NCBI GenBank assembly: GCA_001689515.1 | Contig: LUJR01000028.1 | Location: forward strand, 1 to 15,924 | Direction of reading: 5' to 3' | DNA: 15,924 nt | DNA from: Bacteroidales bacterium M7 | Lineage (GTDB): Bacteria > Bacteroidota > Bacteroidia > Bacteroidales > Muribaculaceae | In this document: piece after piece, positions 1 through 7,910 of the stretch | Position numbering within the stretch: position 1 is the first letter of the stretch | Layout: the number at the start of each line of letters is the position of its first letter | Notes under the pieces: model-generated | Told to the model about the DNA's origin: nothing | What the model saw: the letters and a program-made list of their open reading frames with translations, nothing else | Databases searched by the model: none | Translations under genes and position numbers: made by a program

Positions 1-1370
1 TACTCGTCGGCACGGTCAGAGTTACGCCAATTGTTAAGAGCCTGGTTACAAGCGTTTTTGAGCTGATTCCAACGGCTCTTTTCAAGATGCTTGGCTGTGT
101 CGCAGCGGAAACCGTCGATACCGAAGTATTCTACCCAACCGGCAAGCCAGTTGATCAGATAATCGGCGGGAGCGCCCTTGCTGTCAGCGCGCCAGCCCTC
201 AAGGTTGGGCAGACGGTAGTCGTCATAGTCGCCACCCTTTTCAGCTTCCCACTTCTTCTTGAGGAACGGAGGTATTTCGACCGGCGATGTTCTCTCAGTC
301 ACGATGTCGGGGAGGCCAGCCAGCGGCTTGGTGTAGTCACTGCCACCTTCAGGAGCGAAACCAGCGTTCGGTGCCCAGCTGCGGTCGCCGAATGCACGTA
401 CCCAGGGACCCCACCAGTTGCCCCATTCGCCCTGCTCGTCGGCATTGAAAGAAATGTCGTTGCTCTCTGACCACATGGAATACGGCTTCCCGGAGGGTAC
501 CCAACCAGCCTGGGGAGTGCCGTTGAAGTTGGCGAAATCATAATCGACGGCATCGTCAAGGGTACAATAACCGGTGTGGTTCATCACGATGTCCATCACG
601 ACGCGGATACCGCGCTTGTGAGCTTCGGTGACGAAATTCTTCATATCCTGGATGGTACCCATGTTGCGGTCCATATATGTCCAGTCAAGGGCATAATATC
701 CATGGAACGCATAGTGGGGGAACGCATCATTTTTGCCACCGGTCCATCCGTGCATCTGCTCGTAGGGAGCGGTGATCCATATGGCATTGACACCAAGTTT
801 GTCAAGATAGTCAAGCTTCTCAGTCAGACCCTTGATGTCACCGCCATGGAAAGTAGCCACATCGGCATCGCCTGTAAGACGCTTACGATGGTAGGAATTG
901 TCATTAGATGTGTCGCCGTTGTAGAAACGGTCTGTGAGCACGAAATAGATATTCGCATTTTTCCATGTGAAATATTCATCACGTACCACCTGAGGTGTCT
1001 TGATATTGACAGTGTAAGTCTTGGTAGAGTTACCGCTGCGCACAGTGTAGGTGATGACATTGTCACCGCCGTCAAGGTTGGCGAGCGAGTGGTTAGTCAT
1101 CGGTGCACCGTTGAAATCGATGGCGACAGTGGCATCAGATGCCGAGGGGACAGCCGACATGGTCAGCATGGAGGCATCGTCAAGCTCTACATTATATGTA
1201 GTGGTAGATGACGAGAAGCCCGAGAGGATATTGCGTCCGCCGACACGCAGTTCGAGGTCGCTCAGCGAAGCGTCCCCGGAGTTGACGGCAGCATAGACCG
1301 ATGCACCGGCAATAATTCCGGACATCAGCATCGCCAGCTTGCGGCGTATGGTGAATTTATGATTTTTCAT
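1..1370 (-). CDS. MalS-like secreted GH13 alpha-amylase, 3' end cut by window
   Basis: Hydrolyses alpha-1,4 glucan links in starch or maltodextrin, probably in the periplasm or outside the cell. The visible 456 codons begin with a signal peptide (cleavage near residue 27, VYA/AV). A cadherin-like beta-sandwich domain follows (about 30-125, beginning SLSDL). The GH13 barrel starts near residue 138 (NIYFVLTDRFYNGD). Region I is DIVMNH (260-265), and region II is GIDGFRCDTAKH with nucleophile Asp424. Stretches such as FHGGDIKGL, PHYAFHGYY and WVEYFGIDGF closely follow E. coli MalS, so I place it near subfamily GH13_19. The acid/base Glu, the third Asp and the C-terminus lie beyond base 1, so neither completeness nor a sorting tail can be judged. 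The start at 1370 gives a good signal peptide. It lies 26 nt downstream of the GLUG-protein stop, so the two are probably co-transcribed. Confidence 0.93.
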   Translation of the reverse strand, partial: MKNHKFTIRRKLAMLMSGIIAGASVYAAVNSGDASLSDLELRVGGRNILSGFSSSTTTYNVELDDASMLTMSAVPSASDATVAIDFNGAPMTNHSLANLDGGDNVITYTVRSGNSTKTYTVNIKTPQVVRDEYFTWKNANIYFVLTDRFYNGDTSNDNSYHRKRLTGDADVATFHGGDIKGLTEKLDYLDKLGVNAIWITAPYEQMHGWTGGKNDAFPHYAFHGYYALDWTYMDRNMGTIQDMKNFVTEAHKRGIRVVMDIVMNHTGYCTLDDAVDYDFANFNGTPQAGWVPSGKPYSMWSESNDISFNADEQGEWGNWWGPWVRAFGDRSWAPNAGFAPEGGSDYTKPLAGLPDIVTERTSPVEIPPFLKKKWEAEKGGDYDDYRLPNLEGWRADSKGAPADYLINWLAGWVEYFGIDGFRCDTAKHLEKSRWNQLKNACNQALNNWRNSDRADE

Positions 1371-1396
1371 CGTTATGTCGTAGAATATAATGCGGT

Positions 1397-3001
1397 TTAT
1401 CGCTTGATTATGATATGGTTATATATCTGGTCAGCTCCACGCAGATTGAGCACATAGGCACCAGGAGACAGATGGCTGAAATCGATAGACACGCTGCGTC
1501 CAGAGACAGAGCCGCTGCCGGCGTCTGCGCCAGAGATGGCTACGATGCGGTAGCTTTCAAGGTCACGAGGAGCCTCAACATTGAGCATATCCACTACAGG
1601 ATTAGGCCATACACGTATGGTCAGCTCTCCGTCGGCACCTACATTGTCAATAGCCGACTGGCCGTAGAATGATTCGGGGAAGGGATTGGGCTGCGGCTCT
1701 TTCATGATGGCAAGTACAGGGTATTCCTTACCTTCTTTGTTTTCCCACTTCCATATGGAGGGGAACTGCCAGCCGAGAGTGTTGCTGTAGGTTGCCTGGG
1801 CATGGAGGTCTGACGATGTCACAGCGTGGTCGCCATGCTGTGTCCATGACTGTAAGGAGGATATGCCGTTCCAGGCCATATTGCCTGTCGAACGGTTTTC
1901 GGGGTTGTTGTTACCGCCGAAACGTGCCACATATTCATTGGTCGAGAGGACTCCCTCATTGACTGCCACAGAGTTGGCTATAGTGCCGTAATTGGCACCG
2001 ACCATACCGCCGATATAGTTTTTGCCGCGCACCTCGCCTGTAGCATAGGAGTTGCTGACATTACCGAGGTTCTTGCCCACGAGACCGCCGGCAGCATACT
2101 GGTCGGCAGCGTTGACATCGGCTGTAGAATAGCAGTTGGTGATGGTAGCACCGGCATTGAGACCTACGAGACCACCGGCAGCGAGCGATTTAGCATTAAC
2201 GCTGCCTGAGGTGTAGCACTGGTCAATCTTGCCGGAAATAGCGTGACCTACAAGGATACCCACATATGCCTGACCCTCGACAGAGGCATTTGTCACGGCT
2301 ACACCCTTGATGTCGGCACCGTCAATGGCTCCGAAAAGACCTGCCGCCTGACCGAGTGCGGTCTGCGACACCGAAAGGTCGGAAATAGTGTATCCGTCAC
2401 CATCAAAGTGAGCCTTGAACGGTGAGCCTATCGAGCCGATAGTCACGCCTGCAGGGGCTGCGATGTCGGCAGTCAGTTTAAGATAGATGTCAGCGGCCCA
2501 GTCTGCGGGATATTCCGCAAGATCCTTGAGGTCCTGAGCCTTGCCGATCAGGAAGGGCGATGCGGCAGTGCCTTCGCCACCTGAATAGGCCGTCTTGCGA
2601 CCCTGAACGACACTGATTTTGGTATCAGCTGTCTGGGCACCGCTTGATGTACGTGCTATGAAGCACAGCTCGGTCAGACCTTCCATCTGTGAGTCGGTCA
2701 GACCGTAAAATTCCTGGATGTTGTCAATGCGAATCTGATAGCCGCCGTTGGCAGCAGTCATCTTGAATTTGGCATTGATAGCATCGGCCCATTTAAATGG
2801 AGATACTTCGGCACCTGATACGATACACCATGTATAGGCGTACACATCATTGCCCATTGAATTTGTGGTGACCGTTACAGTCACCGGCTTGTTCGTCACG
2901 GCAGGAGAAGGATCCGACGAAGCGGAAGCCTGCTGTCCGGCAGCCCAACATACCGAGGGCAGGACAAAAGCCATCAAAGCAAGAAAAAACTTTGACCTCA
3001 T
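1397..3001 (-). CDS. Secreted GLUG-repeat protein with T9SS type A sorting domain, starch locus
   Basis: A 534-residue secreted protein of unknown exact role, probably a surface carbohydrate-binding or adhesion protein. Residues 1-20 are a signal peptide (cleavage near CWA/AG). Residues about 30-132 (VYAYTW, then MT..GGYQIRI, IQEFYGL, LCFIAR) resemble the small beta-domain seen at the N-terminus of Bacteroidetes amylase-associated proteins. Residues 220-347 hold four GLUG-type repeats of about 27 residues (GGLVG..GATITNCYSTADV and relatives), which usually form a beta-helix. The C-terminal 70 residues (from IRVWPNPVVDMLNVEAP to YNHIIIKR) fit the type A sorting domain recognised by the type IX secretion system. 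It is the first gene of the leftward unit, just before the MalS-like amylase, hence the inferred link to starch. No catalytic motif is seen. The domain calls are firm; the function is open. Confidence 0.85.
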   Translation of the reverse strand: MRSKFFLALMAFVLPSVCWAAGQQASASSDPSPAVTNKPVTVTVTTNSMGNDVYAYTWCIVSGAEVSPFKWADAINAKFKMTAANGGYQIRIDNIQEFYGLTDSQMEGLTELCFIARTSSGAQTADTKISVVQGRKTAYSGGEGTAASPFLIGKAQDLKDLAEYPADWAADIYLKLTADIAAPAGVTIGSIGSPFKAHFDGDGYTISDLSVSQTALGQAAGLFGAIDGADIKGVAVTNASVEGQAYVGILVGHAISGKIDQCYTSGSVNAKSLAAGGLVGLNAGATITNCYSTADVNAADQYAAGGLVGKNLGNVSNSYATGEVRGKNYIGGMVGANYGTIANSVAVNEGVLSTNEYVARFGGNNNPENRSTGNMAWNGISSLQSWTQHGDHAVTSSDLHAQATYSNTLGWQFPSIWKWENKEGKEYPVLAIMKEPQPNPFPESFYGQSAIDNVGADGELTIRVWPNPVVDMLNVEAPRDLESYRIVAISGADAGSGSVSGRSVSIDFSHLSPGAYVLNLRGADQIYNHIIIKR

Positions 3002-3087
3002 GAGAGTGTAGAATTAATGATTAGAGATTATTGATAAGAAAGTTTAAGGTAAGAGTGCCAGAGAGGGTCTTGGCATTTTTCCAATCA

Positions 3088-3095
3088 CAAAACTA
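3088..3095 (-). promoter_or_regulatory. Candidate -7 box for the GLUG/MalS-like operon
   Basis: The plus-strand CAAAACTA reads TAGTTTTG on the minus strand, a full match to the Bacteroidetes -7 consensus TAnnTTTG. It sits 86 nt ahead of the start codon at 3001. I see no good TTTG at the right distance upstream, so the call rests on the -7 box alone. Confidence 0.4.
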
Positions 3096-3314
3096 CAAAA
3101 ACACAACGAAATATAAAAAAGCAAGGAGAAATATTAATTAAATCTAAAATAGATTAACATATTTTTAGATATCAACGCTGTCATCTTTTTAGTATTCACA
3201 TCTTTTCCAATAAGATTAATCACATTATACCCATACCACACGTACAATATGTTAAATTTGTTACATTACTATGACAAAAAGATTGTGAATAGTTCAAAAC
3301 ACGCCCTATGCCAT

Positions 3315-3322
3315 TATATTTG
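3315..3322 (+). promoter_or_regulatory. -7 box of the AmyE-like amylase promoter
   Basis: TATATTTG matches TAnnTTTG exactly and would start transcription about 30 nt before the ATG at 3359. The -33 region is poor (TTCA at 3293-3296, 18 nt upstream), which would fit a promoter that depends on an activator. Confidence 0.55.
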
Positions 3323-3358
3323 TAGAAAAGCCTTAAATACACAAAACGAAGGGATGCT

Positions 3359-4894
3359 ATGAGAAACTTCTCCTCACTTCTACTGATAGCGACAGCCGCT
3401 TGTTCTCTGCCCGCAACAGCCACCGACCCAACCGACATACAGACAGCCAATATCTTCCATGCCTATAACTGGAAATTCTCCGACATCGCCGCCGAACTTG
3501 ACCGCATAGCCGATGCAGGGTATGGAGCTGTGCAGGTGTCGCCCGTGCAGGGCAACTGTGCCGAAAATGCCGAATGGTATTATGCATACATGCCTTACGA
3601 CTTTTCTATCGGCAACACCACATCGGGCGTATCGTCAAGATGTAACGGCAACGGCAATCGTGAAGACCTCCGCACCCTATGCAGCGAAGCGAACGCACGA
3701 GGCATACAAATTATAGTGGACGTTGTTGCCAACCATGTCAACCCCAGCAACACCTACTGTAACAAATTCTGGCGCAACGGACAGCACCAGCGCGACAACG
3801 GAGGTGTCAACTACAGCAGCCGCAAATCAATCATCACCGGCAATATAGGAGACTACAAGGATGTGATCTCCGAAGAGCAGGAGGTACGCGACCGAGCTGT
3901 AAGTTTTGTAGAGGATCTCAAAAGCCTCGGTGTGTCAGGCATACGTTGGGATGCAGCCAAACATATAGGGTTGCCGAGTGAGAACTGCGATTTCTGGACC
4001 GATGTGACAGGAGTAGAAGGTCTGTGGCACTACGGCGAAATACTTGACAATCCTGCCGGCAGCATCTCCTCGTCATGGACACTGCTACGCGAGTACACCA
4101 CATACATGTCAGTGACCGACAATGCTTTCTGCCAGAGCGTACTCAACTCGTTTGATGCAAAATCACTACCCACTGCGACCGGTGGGCATACGCGCCCAGC
4201 CTCTGAGGGAAAGGCTGGTATCAGCGGAGACAAAGTGGTGCTGTGGGCAGAAAGCCACGACACGTTTTCAAACAATGGAGGCTCATCAAAATACAAAAGC
4301 CAGGATGCAGTGGACCGCGCATATGTTTATGTAGCATGCCGCGACAAGGAGACAGCTCTATATTTTTCGCGTCCTAACGATGCCCAAGGCAATCCAGTCA
4401 AAGGTTACAGCCAAATACGCATGGGATGCAAAGGCTCTGTAAACGGATTGGAGAACCCTGTCATCAAAGCCGTCAACAACTTCCGCAAAGCCATGAGCGG
4501 CAGAGCCGACTGTGTTACCATCGGCGCAGGAGTGGCATCCGTGACACGCGACGGCGGAGGCGCTGTGCTCATACTGCCCACAGAGGGGGAAAAAACCATC
4601 TCCGCCGCCAATGGCAACGGCTACCTCCCGGCTGGCACTTACACCGATGTACTATCGGGCAATAAGTTCACCGTCACCTCATCAACCATATCGGGCAATA
4701 TAGGGCAGACAGGCGTGGCAGTGATCGATGCGACAGGCTCGCTTGACAGCAATGACATCCTTTTCTCTGAAAAAGATACTGATAATCGCAATACAGAATA
4801 TTTCAATCTGCAGGGGATGCGCGTAGAAATTCCCACCCAGGGTCTATACATAAAACGTACAGGGACAAGCGTAGAAAAAATACTTATACCTTGA
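3359..4894 (+). CDS. Secreted GH13 alpha-amylase (AmyE-like)
   Basis: An endo-acting alpha-amylase of 511 residues acting outside the cytoplasm. The opening NIFHAYNWKFSDI with AGYGAVQVSP is the pattern of the Bacillus subtilis AmyE group (near GH13_28). All four GH13 regions are present: DVVANH (121-126), GIRWDAAKH with nucleophile Asp198, HYGEIL with acid/base Glu227, and ESHD with Asp301, so it should be active. The barrel is followed by a domain C and a short tail (about 488-511, EYFNLQGMR...GLYIKR...VEK). The same tail closes the next gene. Export is by a signal peptide; cleavage may be at ATA/TDP near residue 21. Cys15 after TAA could instead be a poor lipobox, but there is no acidic surface-export signal behind it. 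It is first in the rightward unit, 67 nt ahead of a SusE/F-like protein. Confidence 0.94.
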   Translation: MRNFSSLLLIATAACSLPATATDPTDIQTANIFHAYNWKFSDIAAELDRIADAGYGAVQVSPVQGNCAENAEWYYAYMPYDFSIGNTTSGVSSRCNGNGNREDLRTLCSEANARGIQIIVDVVANHVNPSNTYCNKFWRNGQHQRDNGGVNYSSRKSIITGNIGDYKDVISEEQEVRDRAVSFVEDLKSLGVSGIRWDAAKHIGLPSENCDFWTDVTGVEGLWHYGEILDNPAGSISSSWTLLREYTTYMSVTDNAFCQSVLNSFDAKSLPTATGGHTRPASEGKAGISGDKVVLWAESHDTFSNNGGSSKYKSQDAVDRAYVYVACRDKETALYFSRPNDAQGNPVKGYSQIRMGCKGSVNGLENPVIKAVNNFRKAMSGRADCVTIGAGVASVTRDGGGAVLILPTEGEKTISAANGNGYLPAGTYTDVLSGNKFTVTSSTISGNIGQTGVAVIDATGSLDSNDILFSEKDTDNRNTEYFNLQGMRVEIPTQGLYIKRTGTSVEKILIP

Positions 4895-4895
4895 T

Positions 4896-4922
4896 GCCCG
4901 CAAGGGCTGATCCGCTCTTTTT
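4896..4922 (+). terminator. Weak hairpin between amylase and SusE/F-like gene
   Basis: A GCCC-gcaa-GGGC stem-loop begins 2 nt after the amylase stop, and a run of six T follows 9 nt later (4917-4922). The stem is short and the T-run is displaced, so it is more likely a partial terminator or an mRNA-stabilising element than a full stop. It would let amylase and binding protein be made in different amounts. Confidence 0.3.
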
Positions 4923-4961
4923 TATCATCTTATCTTTTATACCAATTTCCACTCTCTTAAC

Positions 4962-6527
4962 ATGAAAAAACTGTACTTTATGCTCGCAACGATGCTACTA
5001 TCGCTCGTGGCAAGCGCCCAGACCTATCCCGACATCTATGTCATCGGAAGCAATGTCAACGGCAAAAGCTGGGCAACAAAAGACCCCGCCGGCAAAATGA
5101 CCATGACAGAGCCAGGCATCTATACATGGACAGGTACAACACTCGGGACTGGCTTCAAGCTCAATGACGGAAGCTGGGCAAACAAAAAATGGACCAGCCC
5201 CAGCGGAAATACCGTAACCCTAAATTTCGGCTCGACACAGAAAATCGAAACCGACGGACCAGCAATCACAATCCACGCCGACAACAACTCAAAAGACATA
5301 GGACTTAAAACCGGCACAACAGTGGCAAATCCCACGCTGATTTTTGACATCAACAACCTGACACTCCAGCTCAAGGGAGCAGCCTCGGGTGAAGTCAGCT
5401 GGTATGTGGCAGGTCTTAACGACGAGATGTTTGCCCTTGACGATGCCCACAAGATGACCAAGCAGAGCGACGGTGTCTATGTGCTCGAAGGCTACGAACT
5501 TACACAGAAAGGATCTTTCAAAGTCGCCACATCAGGCTGGGTTGAAAAATACGGCAACGGAGAGGGCATCACCGCTACAGTGCTGACAAATGTACTGACC
5601 GAAGCTGGTCCCGATGACGGCATGACCCCCTATGACGTGCTCGGCACATTTGACATCAAGTGGGTAGTAGCCACGAAGACCATCTCATTCACCAAGAAGG
5701 GAGAAGAACTGATACCTGACTACTATCTGGTAGGTGCCGAAATCGGCGACAAGACCAACGCCTGGAACCCACCTTATGCTGATGACCAGAAATTTACCAA
5801 CGAGGGCGACGGCGTGTACACCATCACAGTCAGCCATCTCGGCAACTCGTTTAAGATCAACGCCGGAAGCTGGGCTGACAAGATGAATACATTCGGTGCT
5901 GCTGAAGGTGACATCATCGTTGATGAACCATACAGCTACGGCATAGGTGACGCTGCCGGCAACTTCCAGTTTGGTGACAATGTCACCTCCGTCGAAAACG
6001 CCACAGTCACTCTTGACATCAATGACGGCACCGTCCTCATCGAGGGCACACCCGTTCGCGCCGAGAAGGAATGGTACCTCACCTTGTTTACCGAAGGCGA
6101 AGAATTTGACTGGAATGATGCAATCGCCATGCCCAAGACAAGCGAAAACATCTATGAGGCAAAGAACGTAACCCTGCCGTCCGAAGGCACTTTCAAAATA
6201 TCAACGATGAACTGGGGCGAGCAATACGGTGCCGGAGCTGAAACCGAGCCAATAGACGGCACTGTCATGACGACAACCCTCGTGCCTGTAAGCATCGAAG
6301 CGACAGTACCTTATGAACTTGAAGCCGGACAATATGATGTCAAATGGGACTATGAGAACAAGACTGTCACCTTCACAGGCAAATCTTCCGGCATAGAAGA
6401 CACTCTTGATGCCTCCTCCTATGACGCACCTGTTGAATACTACAACCTCCAGGGCATACGGATCTATGAACCTCAAGGACTTGTAATACGCATTCAGGGA
6501 AATAAAGTTGAGAAAGTGATGATGTAA
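4962..6527 (+). CDS. SusE/SusF-like secreted starch-binding protein, four domains in A-B-A-B order
   Basis: A 521-residue carbohydrate-binding protein with no catalytic motifs. After a type I signal peptide (cleavage near ASA/QT, residue 20) it has four SusE/SusF-type beta domains: A1 about 23-139, B1 145-246, A2 252-362, B2 370-474. A1 and A2 share PD-Y-(I/L)-V-G and FK(L/I)N-GSWA-K; B1 and B2 share WY, then FK(V/I).T..W.E.YG.G. This points to duplication of a two-domain unit. Aromatic residues (the W of GSW, SGW and MNW) are likely glucan-stacking residues. Unlike classical SusE and SusF it has no lipobox cysteine; instead it ends in the EYYNLQGIR...VEKV tail (492-521) shared with the preceding amylase. 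The position behind the amylase supports a role in holding starch for it. The ATG at 4962 is chosen because it opens directly onto the signal peptide. Confidence 0.85.
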   Translation: MKKLYFMLATMLLSLVASAQTYPDIYVIGSNVNGKSWATKDPAGKMTMTEPGIYTWTGTTLGTGFKLNDGSWANKKWTSPSGNTVTLNFGSTQKIETDGPAITIHADNNSKDIGLKTGTTVANPTLIFDINNLTLQLKGAASGEVSWYVAGLNDEMFALDDAHKMTKQSDGVYVLEGYELTQKGSFKVATSGWVEKYGNGEGITATVLTNVLTEAGPDDGMTPYDVLGTFDIKWVVATKTISFTKKGEELIPDYYLVGAEIGDKTNAWNPPYADDQKFTNEGDGVYTITVSHLGNSFKINAGSWADKMNTFGAAEGDIIVDEPYSYGIGDAAGNFQFGDNVTSVENATVTLDINDGTVLIEGTPVRAEKEWYLTLFTEGEEFDWNDAIAMPKTSENIYEAKNVTLPSEGTFKISTMNWGEQYGAGAETEPIDGTVMTTTLVPVSIEATVPYELEAGQYDVKWDYENKTVTFTGKSSGIEDTLDASSYDAPVEYYNLQGIRIYEPQGLVIRIQGNKVEKVMM

Positions 6528-6564
6528 CCGCTTCATACTCCCCACGCACAAGCTCATATAATAA

Positions 6565-6596
6565 AAGCGGGATGACCTACTCAGGTCATCCCGCTT
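6565..6596. terminator. Bidirectional intrinsic terminator
   Basis: A perfect 14-bp stem (AAGCGGGATGACCT and its complement) closes a 4-nt loop ACTC. It lies 38 nt after the SusE/F-like stop and 18 nt past the end of the minus-strand bcp gene. Four A precede the stem and a T-rich stretch follows it, so it can end transcription from both convergent genes. Confidence 0.9.
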
Positions 6597-6613
6597 GCTT
6601 CTTAAGGGCAAAC

Positions 6614-7075
6614 TCACGAATCAAGCAGACCCATGATCTGCGCTGCGGCATTCTTGGTGTCTACCTTATTGATGATATGCGTGATGCGGTGCGAGGCATC
6701 AGTTATGAAAGTGGTGCGCACGGTGCCCATGTACTCGCGTCCAGCCATCTTCTTTTTCTGCCATACGCCGAAAGCCTGATTGACCTCTGTAGTCGGGTCG
6801 CTCAGCAATGTAAAAGGCAGCGAATATTTGTCGGCAAACTTCGCATGGCTCGCTATCGAGTCCTTGCTTATGCCTATAACTTTATAGCCTTTTGCTTGAA
6901 GCGCAGACTCGCCGTCACGAAGCGAACATGCTTCGGCTGTGCATCCGGGAGTATTGTCCTTGGGATAGAAATATATCACAAGAGGCGTTCCTGCAAAATC
7001 TGCGGCATGTACCTCCTTCCCGTCACTGTCGAGACCGAGGCTATCGGGAATCATATCTCCTACTTTTAGTTCCAT
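6614..7075 (-). CDS. bcp: Thioredoxin-dependent thiol peroxidase (Bcp/PrxQ peroxiredoxin)
   Basis: Reduces hydrogen peroxide and organic hydroperoxides in the cytoplasm, using thioredoxin as electron donor. The 153-residue length is typical of the family. The motif YPKDNTPGCTAEACSLRD places the peroxidatic cysteine at Cys45 and the resolving cysteine at Cys50, as in E. coli Bcp, so this is an atypical two-Cys form. Downstream landmarks are GISKDS, PFTLLSD and the GTVRTTFITD strand. It has no signal peptide. It is a single gene, convergent with the starch unit and divergent from the nitroreductase unit. The start at 7075 (MELKVGD) is standard for the family. The promoter likely lies in the inverted repeat at 7103-7121. 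Confidence 0.97.
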   Translation of the reverse strand: MELKVGDMIPDSLGLDSDGKEVHAADFAGTPLVIYFYPKDNTPGCTAEACSLRDGESALQAKGYKVIGISKDSIASHAKFADKYSLPFTLLSDPTTEVNQAFGVWQKKKMAGREYMGTVRTTFITDASHRITHIINKVDTKNAAAQIMGLLDS

Positions 7076-7102
7076 AGTAATAAGTTTTTTATTGAATTAA
7101 TG

Positions 7103-7121
7103 TATCTTTGTGTCAAAGATA
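7103..7121. promoter_or_regulatory. Inverted repeat of two facing -7 boxes between bcp and nitroreductase
   Basis: TATCTTTG (7103-7110) and CAAAGATA (7114-7121) are perfect inverted copies separated by TGT. Each arm matches TAnnTTTG on its own strand. The minus-strand box would start bcp transcription about 30 nt before its ATG; the plus-strand box would start the nitroreductase unit about 90 nt before its ATG. Neither has a clear -33 TTTG at ideal spacing. The symmetry could also be a regulator site covering both promoters. Confidence 0.5.
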
Positions 7122-7206
7122 GATATTGACACCATAACAGTAATAACAATATTTCATAAAAAATTATAACCGCTATCGATTATTTCCACCCTTTAACCAT
7201 ATTTGC

Positions 7207-7905
7207 ATGATGACAATGAATCAGTTCAGACCCAGGGCATTTATGCGAAACTGCGTCACAGCCCTGACCATCATAACATCTCTCACCATGACAGCACAAG
7301 AAAAGAAACTTCCGTCACCCTCCACCATCGGCGGCATGCCGATAAACGCGGTCATCGCAAATCGTCACAGCGTACGCGAATTTGATCTTACCCGAGAAAT
7401 CAACGACTCCACACTCGGTCAGCTCCTATGGATGAGCGTCGGAGTGAACCGTCCCGATGTGCAGCCGTCAAAATTCGGCGCACCAGCCAACCGCAGCAAC
7501 CCCACTGCTCGCAACTGGCAGGAAATACATGCATTCGTTTTCGATAAAAACGGGATTTGGGAATATCAACCCTCATCCCACACTCTGACCCTTGCCAAAC
7601 CTGGCGACCACCGCTCTCTTATCGCAGGCACAAAAGAATTTTCACAGGACTTCGCCTCACAAGCCCCGGTAACTATCGTGTTTGTAGCAGACATGACCGA
7701 CCTGCCTGATGGAGAACAGGCGCGCTCGATGGCTATGGTAGATGTAGGCATAGCCTGCCAAAACCTCAACCTCGCATGCACATCCGAGGGCGTAGCCACC
7801 GTGCCACGCGCAACCATGGATGTCAAGGGGATATCAGATCTTTTAGGCTTCTCCCCTCGTCAGCTTCCCGTAATGAACAATCCTATAGGATACGCCAAGC
7901 AGTAA
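7207..7905 (+). CDS. Secreted nitroreductase-family protein
   Basis: An FMN-dependent oxidoreductase of the nitroreductase fold, 232 residues with an N-terminal signal peptide (hydrophobic run about 16-28, cleavage near TAQ/EK). Family signatures are RHSVREFD (53-60) and RSNPTARNWQEIHAF (96-110), both FMN-contact regions, and a C-terminal part with DVGIACQNLNLACTSEGVATV. The natural substrate cannot be read from the sequence. Periplasmic members of this family are common in Bacteroidales. It is first in a three-gene unit, 5 nt ahead of the YjbR gene. In-frame ATGs at 7207, 7216 and 7243 all leave a usable signal peptide; 7207 is the longest, and 7243 would give the most compact one. No Shine-Dalgarno sequence helps the choice. 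Confidence 0.88.
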   Translation: MMTMNQFRPRAFMRNCVTALTIITSLTMTAQEKKLPSPSTIGGMPINAVIANRHSVREFDLTREINDSTLGQLLWMSVGVNRPDVQPSKFGAPANRSNPTARNWQEIHAFVFDKNGIWEYQPSSHTLTLAKPGDHRSLIAGTKEFSQDFASQAPVTIVFVADMTDLPDGEQARSMAMVDVGIACQNLNLACTSEGVATVPRATMDVKGISDLLGFSPRQLPVMNNPIGYAKQ

Positions 7906-7910
7906 CGGCA

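Larger units (their letters stand above)
3002..3358. promoter_or_regulatory. Divergent intergenic region of the starch locus
   Basis: This AT-rich 357-bp gap separates the leftward GLUG/MalS-like unit from the rightward AmyE-like unit and holds no credible gene. It should carry the promoters of both units and any maltose/starch regulator site. It contains a small inverted repeat, AATCTA-aaa-TAGATT (3141-3155), near the middle, which is a possible operator. No regulator of the SusR or LacI type is encoded in the window. Confidence 0.6.

Noticed and set aside
87..470. Open frame of 127 codons on the plus strand
   Set aside because: Also antisense to the amylase coding frame; no recognisable protein features.
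576..1211. Open frame of 211 codons on the plus strand
   Set aside because: It runs antisense through the MalS-like amylase, whose frame has clear GH13 motifs; the plus-strand product resembles nothing and has no promoter or family pattern.
3359..3430. SusG-type lipoprotein signal on the AmyE-like amylase
   Set aside because: Cys15 follows TAA rather than a good lipobox and no acidic surface-export signal follows; a type I site near residue 21 is at least as good. Left as an open option only.
6572..7069. Open frame of 165 codons on the plus strand
   Set aside because: Antisense to bcp, whose catalytic cysteine motif is certain, and it begins inside the terminator hairpin.
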